Source: an uncultured Brachyspira sp. | GTDB taxonomy: Bacteria > Spirochaetota > Brachyspiria > Brachyspirales > Brachyspiraceae | DNA: 24,380 nucleotides | Direction of reading: 5' to 3' | NCBI RefSeq assembly: GCF_949287625.1 | Contig: NZ_CASEGO010000029.1 | Coordinates: forward strand, 1-24,380 | Shown: in pieces, positions 1 through 9,009 of the stretch | Position numbering within the stretch: the stretch's first letter is position 1 | Layout: every line of letters begins with the position of its first letter | Made by a program: the position numbers and the translations under genes | The notes under the pieces: generated by a model | What the model saw: the letters and a program-made list of their open reading frames with translations, nothing else | What the model was told of the DNA's origin: nothing | Databases searched by the model: none

Positions 1-3000
1 TTCTTTCTTACCTTCAGAAGATTCTAAATAGCTACTAATATTTTCTTTAGCTTTTTCTAATTGTTCCAAAAGCTCATTGATACGTACATCTTTCCAGCTA
101 GATATATCTTTATCTATGCTTTCTATTTTGTAACTTAAATCATTAAGATAGTTTTCAAATCTTTTTTCTACTGCATTTTTAACTTCTTCAAGTTCATTAT
201 GCATTTCTGACGCATATAAACTTCTTATCTTAGTACTGTCTGACCAAGTATCTTCAAAATAAGTTATGCGTTTCTCTAATCTGTCTCTGAAATCTATACT
301 GTCTTTTTTGAAGTTATTAAATAATTCATCTATTCTTTTTACTTCATTAGAAAATAAGCCTTCTACTGTTTCATTATCACCTAATATATTTATTAAACTT
401 TCTTTTAGAGAATCAATTTTATTTTCTAAATCTTCTCTGTCTTTTAGAATATTATTTTCTAATTCTGATGATTTATTTATAGAATCATTTACAGCATTTT
501 TTATTATATCAATATCTTTATTTAATGCTGATATATTATTGCTTATATTTCTGTCTATATAGTCATTATTTTCATTTATTTTATTTTCAATATCAGCAAA
601 TTTACCGGACAAATTGGCAACTTCATCTTTCAAATTAACATCTGCAGTATACATGTTATTTTTTAATTCATGCAAGTGATTTTCTAAATCTTCTAATTTA
701 GAGAAATCATTTTTTATGGCATTAAAAGATTCCTCTAATGCCTGTTTTTCTAATGTTAATTTATTTACTTTATCCTCTTCTTTTAAAGTTCTTATTTCAG
801 ACTTTAAATTATCTATTTTTTCTAATAGAGAAAGTTTATCCTCTGATAAAGCATCTTTAAGATAATTAATATCATTTTCAGAATTATTTACTCTATATAA
901 TAGAGCATTAGTAAACTGTTCAAAAGCATTTTCTATTTTTTGTTTTTCTTCATCAAATAGGGCAGGGATATCCTCTTTTCCTGCATTAATTGCTTCTTCT
1001 TTCAAAGTATTGAAATTATTTTTAAGCTCATCTATTTGGCTTGATAAAAGTTCTTTTTCAGATGTATGCAAATCCATAAGTTCATCTCTGTCAAGAATAG
1101 AGCCTTTTATCATATCCAATGATTCTTCAAAATCTATACTAAGCTCTTTATATCTATTTTTTATATCAGATATTTCACTATCTAGTTTTGAAGATACATT
1201 GTATATCTCATTATCTATTTTAGAATTAAGAACTCTTAAACTATCTTCCAACTCAGAAACATAATTATTATAGTCTAATAATTTTTCAGAAGCATCTCTT
1301 TCTAATCTTTCAAGAGTAGCATTAATTTTAGTGTCAGCTTCTTCATTAAACTTAATTACAGCTTCATTCAAGTTATTATTAAGAGTATTAAATGATTCTC
1401 TTATCATATCATCTAATTGATTTTTAGTATCATTTAACACATTTATCTTTTCATTAACCTGATTATCTAACTTTAATGAATATTCTTTTAAATACTCATC
1501 TATATAATTTTTTTCATTATTAAGATGTTTAGCTTCTGTTTCTTTTCTAGCTTTTTCTATTTCTGCTTTAATTCTGTTAGTGTACTCTGATAAAGAAGAC
1601 AAAGAATCTTTATAAGTATTATTTATAAGTTTAGAATAATAATCATAACCTGATTGTATATCCTCTAACAGTTTAGAACTTTCTTCAGATCTATGGTGTT
1701 CTATATTTTTTATCTCTTCATCATATTTGTTTACAGCATTATTTACTACAGATTGTATCTCTTCCAATCCTCTAGCTATATCATCTGATACTTTGCTGTC
1801 TACTACAGACAATCTATTTTCTATCTCTTCTATCTTGCTATCTATTTTTCCGTAGAGAGAGTTTTCTTTCTCTTCAATTTTTGATAGTATATCAGATAAT
1901 AACTCTTCTTTCTTACCTTCAGAAGATTCTAAATAGCTATTAATATTTTCTTTAGCTTTTTCTAACTGTTCTAAAAGCTCATTAATACGTCCGTCTTTCC
2001 AGCTTGATATATCTTTATCAAGAGAATCAATTTTTTCTTTGAAATCATTGATATATTCATCTCTCCAAGAAGATGCATCATTATTAATAGTTTCTATTCT
2101 GTCATTTAAATCATTAAGATAATTTTCTAATTTAACTTCAGTTTCTGCTTTTATGCTGTCTAATTCATCTCTCAAATCAGCTGCATACAAACTTCTTATT
2201 CTGTTACTGTCAGACCATATATCCTCAAAATAATCAATACGTTTTTCTAATCTGCTTCTAAACTCAGCATTATCAGTTTTGAAGTTATTAAATAATTCAT
2301 CTAATTTTTTTACTTCCTCAGCAAACATATTTTCTATATTTTCATTTTTACCTAATACAGTAAATACATTATCTTTTATCGAAGTAAATTTATCATCAAG
2401 CTCAGAAGATTTGCTTATAGAATCTTTTATACTGCTTTTTATATTGTCTATATTTTCAAATAAATTATCATTGTCTGCAGCAACTTTCAATTGGAAATCT
2501 TCAAGTCTATCGTTTAAATGATAAAAATTGCTTTCCAAATCATTTAATTTAGAGAAATCATTTTTTATAGCATTAAAAGACTCTTCCAAAGACTGTTTGT
2601 CCAAAGCAAGCTGAGCTATGGTATTATCTTCTTTTATTGATTCTATATCTCTTTTAATATTTTCAACTTTTTCTAAGAAAGAAGCCTTATTTTCTGATAT
2701 AGCATCTTTTACATTATTAATATCATTTTCAGAATCCACCATTCTATCTAGTATGACATTAGTAAAATCTTCAAATGCTTTTTCTATCTTTTGTTTTTCT
2801 TCATTAAATAGAGTAGGTATATCCTCTTCATTAGCTTTTAACAGTTCATCTTTGAAAGTATCGAAATCTGTTCTCAAAGTTTCCATCTGCTCAGATAAAA
2901 GTTCTTTTTCTGATGACTGAAGCTCCATAAGTTCATCCCTATCAAGGATAGAACTTTTTATCATATCTAATGCTTCATCAAAATCAGTGCTCAAATCTTT

Positions 3001-5650
3001 ATATTTTGTTCTAACATCAGATATTTCACTATCTAATTTAGAAGAAATATTATAAAGTTCATTATCTATTTTTGCACTAATAGCTCTTAATTGTTCTTCC
3101 AAGTCAGACATATATTTCTGATCGCTAAACAATCTTGCTGCTGCTTCTCTCTCTAATCTTTCAACAACAGAGTATATTTGAGTATTTGCTTCTTCATTAA
3201 ATTTAGATATAGTATCATTCAAATTAGCATTAAGAGTGCTGAATGAATCTTTTATCATATCATCTAACTGAGCTTTACTTTCAGTTAATATACTCAATTT
3301 ATCATTAACATGTGCTTCTATTTTTTCAGAATAATCTAATAAATAATCATCTATATAATTTTTTTCATTAGACAAATGTTTTTCTTCAGATTCGGCTCTT
3401 GCTCTTTCTATTTCTTTTTTAATATTATCAAGATGAGTTTCTAATTCTGCCACAGCATCTTCATAAATTTTATCTATCATTATAGAATATTCTTCATAAT
3501 CTTCACGTATACTGTTGCCCAAATCTTCCATATCAGATATTAAATCTTCAGCTTCATTTGCTCTATGATGTTCTATTCTTTTTATCTCTTCATCATATTT
3601 TGCAACAGATTCATTTATTCTATTATGAATACTTTCAAGACTATTGCCTATAGCATTATTTAATTTTTCATCTATATCAGAAAGTTTATTTTCAGCATTC
3701 AATATCTTCTCATCTATGCGTGCATATATTTCACTTTCTTTATTTTCTATACTGCTTAGCATATCAATTAAGAATTGATTTTTCTTAGATTCAGAAGTAT
3801 CTATAAAACTTTCTATTCCTTTTCTTGCATCTTCTAACTGAGCAAGCAAAGTATTCAAATTACCATTTTTCCAATCATATATATCCTCTTCAATTAATTT
3901 CATTTTCTCTTTTAATTGAGCTATATGATTATCATATTTAACATCAGCTTCTTTTCTTATATTTTCAACCTCTTCTCTTATATCTGAAGCATATATACTT
4001 TTTATTCTAGTATTATCAGACCATACGTCCTCAAAATAAGATATACGTTTTTCTAATCTGTCTTTAAAATCTTCATTATTAGAAGCTAAACTTTCAAATA
4101 TAGAGTTTAATCTTTCTTTTTCATTATTTATTAAAGATTCAACTTCATTTCTATCTAATAAACTAGACATATTGTCTCTAACAGTTTCAAAATTTTTATT
4201 AAGATTTTCTATGTCTTTATAGAGACCATTTGAATCTTTTTCTATCTTTTCTTCTAAGTTATCTCTAAAACTTTTTAGTTTATCAGATAAATCTTTAACA
4301 TCATCTTTTAATCCGCTGTCAATACCTTCCATTCTATTTTTAAGAGAAACAAAATCTTTTTCCAAATCCATTATCTTATCAAAATCATCTCTTAAAGCAG
4401 TTAAAGAGTTTTCAAGAACAGCTTTTTCTTCTGATAAAACAGTTACAGTGTTATCATCTTTTATATCATCAACATCTTTTCTTAAAAGTTCTATCTGAGA
4501 TATTAAATGACTTCTCTCTTCAGATAATACATCTTTTATATAATGTATATCGCTTTCATTGTCAGTGAGTCTCATAAGCAGGTTCTTACTAAACTCATCA
4601 AACATTCTCTCTATTCTCTCTTTTTCCTCATCGAATAGGGTAGGTATCTCTACTTCATTAGTTCTTATTATATTATCTTTAAATAGTTCAAATTCTTCTT
4701 TTATATCTTCTATCTGATTTTTAAGAAGTTCTCTTTCACTATCATGCAAATTTATTAATTCTTCTCTGTCTATTATAGAAGATTTAATTTCTTCTATTCT
4801 GTTATTAACATAATCACTGCTGTCTGAAATATTAGATTTTAACTCTTCTATCTGTTCAGACAAAGTTTCTTTTATAGTTTCTATAATATTAGATATATCA
4901 TTTATTTTTTCTAGTCTAGCCTCATGATCATCTAATATAGCAAGCACATTTTCATTATTAGATATTAATTTATCTGCCTGTTCTCTTAATCTGTCATCAA
5001 CATTATCTTTTAATGATATAAACTCATTTCTCAAATCCTCTAATGTTAAGCCAAGACTGTCTCTAACTTCTGCTGCTGTATTAGATATAACTTTTTCAGC
5101 ATGCTTTTTAATTTTGGCAATGGACTGCAATGCTTTTTTATGATTAGCTTTTCTTATTTTAGCTAATATTTTAGAAAAACCGCTGTATAATGTATTAAAT
5201 GAATCATTAAGCTCTTCATTTAGGCGATTAACCTCTTCATCTATTTTTGAAGATGCTTTATTCAAATAATCATCTATATAATTAGATTCATTAGTAAGAT
5301 GTTTAGCTTCAGATTCTTCTCTTGCTTTTTCTATCTCATCTTTCAAAGTATTAACATGCTCATTCAAAGAAGTTTTTTCTTTGTTATAAAGTTCTTCAAG
5401 CATATTAGTATACTGTTCATAATCTTTTCTTATACCAGCACCTATATTTTCTACATCTTCTATAATGCTTTTATTTTCTTCAAGTCTATAAGTTTCTATT
5501 TCTTTTATTTCATCTTGGTATTTAGCTATAGCATTATCTATTAATGATTTAAGCTCATCTAATTTTTTGGAAGTATCATATTCTATATTTGTAAATATAC
5601 TCTCTGTTCTTTTAGCAATTTCATCTTTTTTATCTGCTATATAAGAATCC
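1..5650 (-). repeat. Three long in-frame internal repeats of the coiled-coil gene
   Basis: Aligned anchors show three units on the coding frame. The string ttcagaag lies at 13, 1918 and 3790, so units begin near 1, 1906 and 3778, spaced 1905 and 1872 bp (635 and 624 codons). Other anchors keep the order: the sequence around atcctcaaaa lies at 250, 2221 and 4027, and the ctatataatt motif near 1500, 3351 and 5274. Spacing differs only by multiples of three, for example a 66-bp (22-codon) gain in unit 2 between its start and position 2092. Bases 1-114 and 1906-2019 differ at only 7 positions, so units 1 and 2 are very close at the DNA level; unit 3 is more diverged. The last boundary (about 5650) is approximate. 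The part encoded by 5650-8300 is coiled coil but not in register with these units. Confidence 0.88.
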
Positions 5651-8328
5651 ATTTCTCCTGTTTTAGCATCGACAACAGACTGCATGTTATTAGCATTATC
5701 AATTATTTCATTGATTCTTTCACCTAAATTTTCTATACGCATTTTATATTCATCTGTCATTAAGGAAGCATGATGTTTTAATTCTTCATAATCATCTTTT
5801 AGATTATTAGAGTACTTCTCAAGCATAGCATGATATTCTGCACTTATAGCATTCAAATCTGCTCTTCTTTCATCTAATACTCCGTCAATTTTTTTATCCA
5901 AAGAATTATATTTATCCTCTATATCAGACATTAATTCTTTTTCTTTATCTTCAGCATTTTCATACACTTTATTTATTGTACGTTCAAATACATCTCTTCC
6001 ATTTTCAACTCTATGCAATATATCTTCAATTTCATCTTTTATTTTATTCATACTCTCTCTTTTTTCATTTAAAAGAGTATCAAATGAATCTGTAGCCTGA
6101 CGAAGTTCGTCATGAAGCATATCAGCTACTTCTTTTTTAGTTTCTTCATTAAATTTGATATTTTCATCTACAGCAGCATCTACTTTATTTCTAAAATCAT
6201 CTAAAGAATTTTCTATGCTGCTCATTAATGCATCATGTCTTTTTTCACTTTCATCAACCTGACTTATAACAGAATCTATACTATCAGTTATAGCTTTCAT
6301 TTTAGTTTGTTCATAGTCATCTAAAACAGTTTTTAAATGAGATTTCAAACTATCTATATATGCATCGCTGTAGTCAGATATTTCTTTTTTAATGCCTTCT
6401 ATTCTGTCTTCAGCATCTTTCATTCCTACATCCAATTTTTCATTGGCTCTGCTTACCAATCCGTTAATTTCTACTGAAGTTTTTTCTAATATTTCTAAAC
6501 GTTTTTCTATATTGTCTTTTATATTAGATTCTGTTTCTTTGCTTAAAGTATCTATATCAGAAGAGGCTTTATCATACTGTTCTTTTAAACCTGATAATTT
6601 TTCGTCAATAGCAGTTAAATCAGAAGATGTATTTTTTATGTATATATTAATATTTTCTTCCAACTCGTTTTTAACAGTTGCAAACAACTTTTCTATTTCA
6701 TTTACTCTATCATTAGCCTGAGTTTCTAAATCTTTATACAAATACTCTTTTTGAAGGCTTAAAGAATCAAGTATTTCTTCCTGTTTATTATTAAGTATAG
6801 ATATTATTTCAGAAGTTTGATAATGTGTTTCATCTATTTTATCTTTTAAAAGATTAGTTTCTGTCTCAACATCATTTCTAAGCTCATTAATTTCTGCTAT
6901 TAAAGAACTTCTGGCATTATCTATAGAATATTCCATATCATCTTGAGCTCTTGTTAAGATATCATCTTTTAATTTATCTATGTCGTTAACAATATCTTCA
7001 AATCTGCTTTCAGCTCTGAGCATAGTTTCTTCGCTCATACCATCTATAGATATGATTAAATCATTAAGTTCTTTAGTTTTGTTTCTATAAAGAGTTATAA
7101 CACCATCATCTTCATTTTCAAGAACATTTTTTATATGATTAGAGAAATTCTCAACTTCGGCTATAAATCTGTTATTTATATCGTCTTTTAATACTGAAAA
7201 CTCACTTTCTAACTGGTGAGCTTTCTCAGCATAATCTTTACTTATATAATCAGCTTTATCTTTTATATCATCTATAGATTTTTCCAAAGAATGAGCTTTT
7301 TGCTCTATAGAATCCAAGAACTCTTCTCTGTCCATACTTATTTTTTCAAGACCCTCTTTTAGGGTAGAGTAGAGCATTTCTTTAGTTTTTTCCATTTCAT
7401 CTTGGAACTCTAATACACTTGATTCTGTTATAGAGTTTAATCTGTCATGTATAGTATCTCTTAAATTATTTAATTCTGTTTCAAGTCCGTCTTTAGACTG
7501 GCTTAAAGTTTCATAACGGTTTTCTATATCTTTAGATTTAACATCAATTTCATCAGCAAATGATGAATATTTGTTTATAAGCTCATCTCTTCCTTTCTCA
7601 AATAGTTCTGCAAGCTGCTCTATATTATGACGAGCTGTTCTTTCAGCAAGCTGAGTAAGCTGATTTGTAAATAATTCTTCTTTTTTGGCAACATGAAGTT
7701 TGAATTCTTCTGTAAGAGCAGATATTTTTTCTTTTTCCTGTTCTGCCATAGTACTGTAATGAGCGTCTCTAGCTAATAAATTAGTTGTAAGGGCATCAAA
7801 TCTCTTATAAAGTTCGCTCTCAAACTCATTTAATTTAGAATTATAAGATTCTATTAATTTATCCTGTATAGACCCTACATTTTTTTCTAATTCTGACATT
7901 TTAGCCTTAACATCAGATATTCTTTTATATGTTTTTTCTATAGTATTACGTTCTTTTAATACAGTATCTACTTTATTAAGTATCTCTAAATAAGCCTCTT
8001 CAAGAGAATCAACTTGTTCCTGATACTGCGAAACTGCGGCTTTATAATCTTTATATGATTCTATCCTTTTATTTAGTTTAGCTAGATCCTCCTCCATAGA
8101 TTTGCTTATAAAACCAGCTTTTTTAACTGCTATTTCCAAATCTATAGCATTATCTCTAACCTCAGAAATTTTCTCTTCTACAATACCTTCCAAAACAGCT
8201 TTCTCTTCGGCAAACATATCATTAAAATTATTATCATTATAATTTTTTTTCCTATTGATTACGCTATAAATACCGATAAGTAATAGAGGTACAACAAAAG
8301 TTAGTATTAATTGAAGAACAGGGTTCAT
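1..8328 (-). CDS. Giant membrane-anchored coiled-coil protein, SpiroCoCo-like (C-terminus beyond the window)
   Basis: The minus-strand frame starting at ATG 8328 is open to base 1, giving 2776 codons without a stop in the lines I read and no end inside the window. A GGAG ribosome site lies 7 nt before the ATG. Residues about 4-22 form one hydrophobic segment (LILTFVVPLLLIGIYSVI) followed by NRKK, which suggests an N-terminal signal anchor. Almost everything after it is rich in E, K, N, D, S, L and I with few Pro, Gly or Cys, in heptad-like order, so it should be a very long coiled coil. A motif of the type IPALFDEEKQKIENAFEQF recurs. The family is known from spirochaetes as SpiroCoCo and is often labelled Smc-like by automatic annotation; no Walker motifs are visible, so it is not an SMC ATPase. 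A structural or cell-shape role would be a guess. The family name is moderately sure; the ORF is very sure. Confidence 0.93.
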   Translation of the reverse strand, partial: MNPVLQLILTFVVPLLLIGIYSVINRKKNYNDNNFNDMFAEEKAVLEGIVEEKISEVRDNAIDLEIAVKKAGFISKSMEEDLAKLNKRIESYKDYKAAVSQYQEQVDSLEEAYLEILNKVDTVLKERNTIEKTYKRISDVKAKMSELEKNVGSIQDKLIESYNSKLNEFESELYKRFDALTTNLLARDAHYSTMAEQEKEKISALTEEFKLHVAKKEELFTNQLTQLAERTARHNIEQLAELFEKGRDELINKYSSFADEIDVKSKDIENRYETLSQSKDGLETELNNLRDTIHDRLNSITESSVLEFQDEMEKTKEMLYSTLKEGLEKISMDREEFLDSIEQKAHSLEKSIDDIKDKADYISKDYAEKAHQLESEFSVLKDDINNRFIAEVENFSNHIKNVLENEDDGVITLYRNKTKELNDLIISIDGMSEETMLRAESRFEDIVNDIDKLKDDILTRAQDDMEYSIDNARSSLIAEINELRNDVETETNLLKDKIDETHYQTSEIISILNNKQEEILDSLSLQKEYLYKDLETQANDRVNEIEKLFATVKNELEENINIYIKNTSSDLTAIDEKLSGLKEQYDKASSDIDTLSKETESNIKDNIEKRLEILEKTSVEINGLVSRANEKLDVGMKDAEDRIEGIKKEISDYSDAYIDSLKSHLKTVLDDYEQTKMKAITDSIDSVISQVDESEKRHDALMSSIENSLDDFRNKVDAAVDENIKFNEETKKEVADMLHDELRQATDSFDTLLNEKRESMNKIKDEIEDILHRVENGRDVFERTINKVYENAEDKEKELMSDIEDKYNSLDKKIDGVLDERRADLNAISAEYHAMLEKYSNNLKDDYEELKHHASLMTDEYKMRIENLGERINEIIDNANNMQSVVDAKTGEMDSYIADKKDEIAKRTESIFTNIEYDTSKKLDELKSLIDNAIAKYQDEIKEIETYRLEENKSIIEDVENIGAGIRKDYEQYTNMLEELYNKEKTSLNEHVNTLKDEIEKAREESEAKHLTNESNYIDDYLNKASSKIDEEVNRLNEELNDSFNTLYSGFSKILAKIRKANHKKALQSIAKIKKHAEKVISNTAAEVRDSLGLTLEDLRNEFISLKDNVDDRLREQADKLISNNENVLAILDDHEARLEKINDISNIIETIKETLSEQIEELKSNISDSSDYVNNRIEEIKSSIIDREELINLHDSERELLKNQIEDIKEEFELFKDNIIRTNEVEIPTLFDEEKERIERMFDEFSKNLLMRLTDNESDIHYIKDVLSEERSHLISQIELLRKDVDDIKDDNTVTVLSEEKAVLENSLTALRDDFDKIMDLEKDFVSLKNRMEGIDSGLKDDVKDLSDKLKSFRDNLEEKIEKDSNGLYKDIENLNKNFETVRDNMSSLLDRNEVESLINNEKERLNSIFESLASNNEDFKDRLEKRISYFEDVWSDNTRIKSIYASDIREEVENIRKEADVKYDNHIAQLKEKMKLIEEDIYDWKNGNLNTLLAQLEDARKGIESFIDTSESKKNQFLIDMLSSIENKESEIYARIDEKILNAENKLSDIDEKLNNAIGNSLESIHNRINESVAKYDEEIKRIEHHRANEAEDLISDMEDLGNSIREDYEEYSIMIDKIYEDAVAELETHLDNIKKEIERARAESEEKHLSNEKNYIDDYLLDYSEKIEAHVNDKLSILTESKAQLDDMIKDSFSTLNANLNDTISKFNEEANTQIYSVVERLEREAAARLFSDQKYMSDLEEQLRAISAKIDNELYNISSKLDSEISDVRTKYKDLSTDFDEALDMIKSSILDRDELMELQSSEKELLSEQMETLRTDFDTFKDELLKANEEDIPTLFNEEKQKIEKAFEDFTNVILDRMVDSENDINNVKDAISENKASFLEKVENIKRDIESIKEDNTIAQLALDKQSLEESFNAIKNDFSKLNDLESNFYHLNDRLEDFQLKVAADNDNLFENIDNIKSSIKDSISKSSELDDKFTSIKDNVFTVLGKNENIENMFAEEVKKLDELFNNFKTDNAEFRSRLEKRIDYFEDIWSDSNRIRSLYAADLRDELDSIKAETEVKLENYLNDLNDRIETINNDASSWRDEYINDFKEKIDSLDKDISSWKDGRINELLEQLEKAKENINSYLESSEGKKEELLSDILSKIEEKENSLYGKIDSKIEEIENRLSVVDSKVSDDIARGLEEIQSVVNNAVNKYDEEIKNIEHHRSEESSKLLEDIQSGYDYYSKLINNTYKDSLSSLSEYTNRIKAEIEKARKETEAKHLNNEKNYIDEYLKEYSLKLDNQVNEKINVLNDTKNQLDDMIRESFNTLNNNLNEAVIKFNEEADTKINATLERLERDASEKLLDYNNYVSELEDSLRVLNSKIDNEIYNVSSKLDSEISDIKNRYKELSIDFEESLDMIKGSILDRDELMDLHTSEKELLSSQIDELKNNFNTLKEEAINAGKEDIPALFDEEKQKIENAFEQFTNALLYRVNNSENDINYLKDALSEDKLSLLEKIDNLKSEIRTLKEEDKVNKLTLEKQALEESFNAIKNDFSKLEDLENHLHELKNNMYTADVNLKDEVANLSGKFADIENKINENNDYIDRNISNNISALNKDIDIIKNAVNDSINKSSELENNILKDREDLENKIDSLKESLINILGDNETVEGLFSNEVKRIDELFNNFKKDSIDFRDRLEKRITYFEDTWSDSTKIRSLYASEMHNELEEVKNAVEKRFENYLNDLSYKIESIDKDISSWKDVRINELLEQLEKAKENISSYLESSEGKKE

Positions 8329-8352
8329 GTAAAAACTCCGCAAGTATAGTAT

Positions 8353-8379
8353 ATTAACATAATTCTATATTATGTTAAT
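8353..8379. promoter_or_regulatory. Perfect 11-bp inverted repeat over the -10 region (candidate operator)
   Basis: ATTAACATAAT (8353-8363) and ATTATGTTAAT (8369-8379) are exact reverse complements around a 5-nt centre. The palindrome covers the -10 box and part of the spacer of the promoter at 8362-8390. Because it lies mostly upstream of the predicted transcript start, a DNA-level operator fits better than an RNA hairpin. The binding protein is unknown. Low complexity (AT only, apart from one C/G pair per arm) raises the chance of coincidence. Confidence 0.5.
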
Positions 8380-8390
8380 GTATATGTCAA
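8362..8390 (-). promoter_or_regulatory. Promoter of the giant coiled-coil gene
   Basis: Read on the minus strand, TTGACA (8390-8385) and TAGAAT (8367-8362) are separated by 17 nt. This is a perfect -35 and a 5-of-6 -10 box. The predicted start would fall near 8355, leaving a leader of about 27 nt before the ATG at 8328. Confidence 0.7.
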
Positions 8391-8934
8391 TAGTGTTTGC
8401 AGGTTTTAATTTCTGCGTATAGTAAAATATGAGAAAAAATAAAATTTTTTAATAAATTATAATTGTATTCTCTTCTATAACATAATACTTATCATTATAA
8501 TATAAACAATAGGCTATATAAATATTTCAGAATAATATAACCATCAAAAATTAATAATATAATTTAAGGCTTGTTTCAAAATCTATTACAAACAATATAA
8601 GTGCTGCAATTTTGTTTTTTTATACAGTTAATAATACAGTTAATATCAAAAATATATATTACAGCTTTTATTTAGAGTGATTTTTTATATATTATTATTT
8701 TCTAATGTAAAATAACATTATGCAAATAATATATAAAGATCTAGTATTTCTCTAAGCATATAGTTTATATAGTATATAACAGACACAAAATAACTTGGAA
8801 ACATAAGTATGCAGAGTATCGGTAAAACCCTATATAAAATTACAATAGAGCTAATAATATCACTATATATAACTATAAAATTAGAATAGTTATGATATAT
8901 AAAAAGATAAACTCAAAAATATTTAATAAAAAAA
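8391..8934. other. AT-rich intergenic region between divergent transcripts
   Basis: No coding frame or RNA gene is recognisable in this stretch of about 540 bp. It holds one degenerate copy of the dispersed repeat end (ggcttgtttcaaaa, 8568-8581) and a short direct repeat ATACAGTTAAT at 8622-8632 and 8634-8644 (12-bp period). The small minus-strand frame crossing its right side overlaps the sulfatase start and its promoter and looks spurious. Confidence 0.6.
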
Positions 8935-8963
8935 TTGACAATTAGAAATTTATTTACTATACT
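8935..8963 (+). promoter_or_regulatory. Consensus sigma-70-type promoter of the sulfatase/ABC operon
   Basis: TTGACA (8935-8940) and TATACT (8958-8963) are separated by exactly 17 nt. The predicted start near 8970 gives a leader of about 40 nt to the ATG at 9010. All downstream genes to 14732 are close together on the same strand, so this is the likely promoter of the whole operon. I see no clear palindromic LacI-type operator next to it. Confidence 0.75.
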
Positions 8964-9009
8964 ATATATATAAATGTTACAGTACACGCAACTATAAAAG
9001 AGATTAAAA

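Noticed and set aside
266..6721. Several plus-strand open frames of 80-109 codons, rich in Ser, Phe and Leu
   Set aside because: They lie opposite the continuous giant minus-strand frame and their composition is what the complement of E/K/N-rich coiled-coil codons gives.
1..8328. Chromosome partition protein SMC
   Set aside because: There is no Walker A near the N-terminus, which is instead a membrane anchor, and no hinge is visible. The SMC label would come only from coiled-coil similarity.
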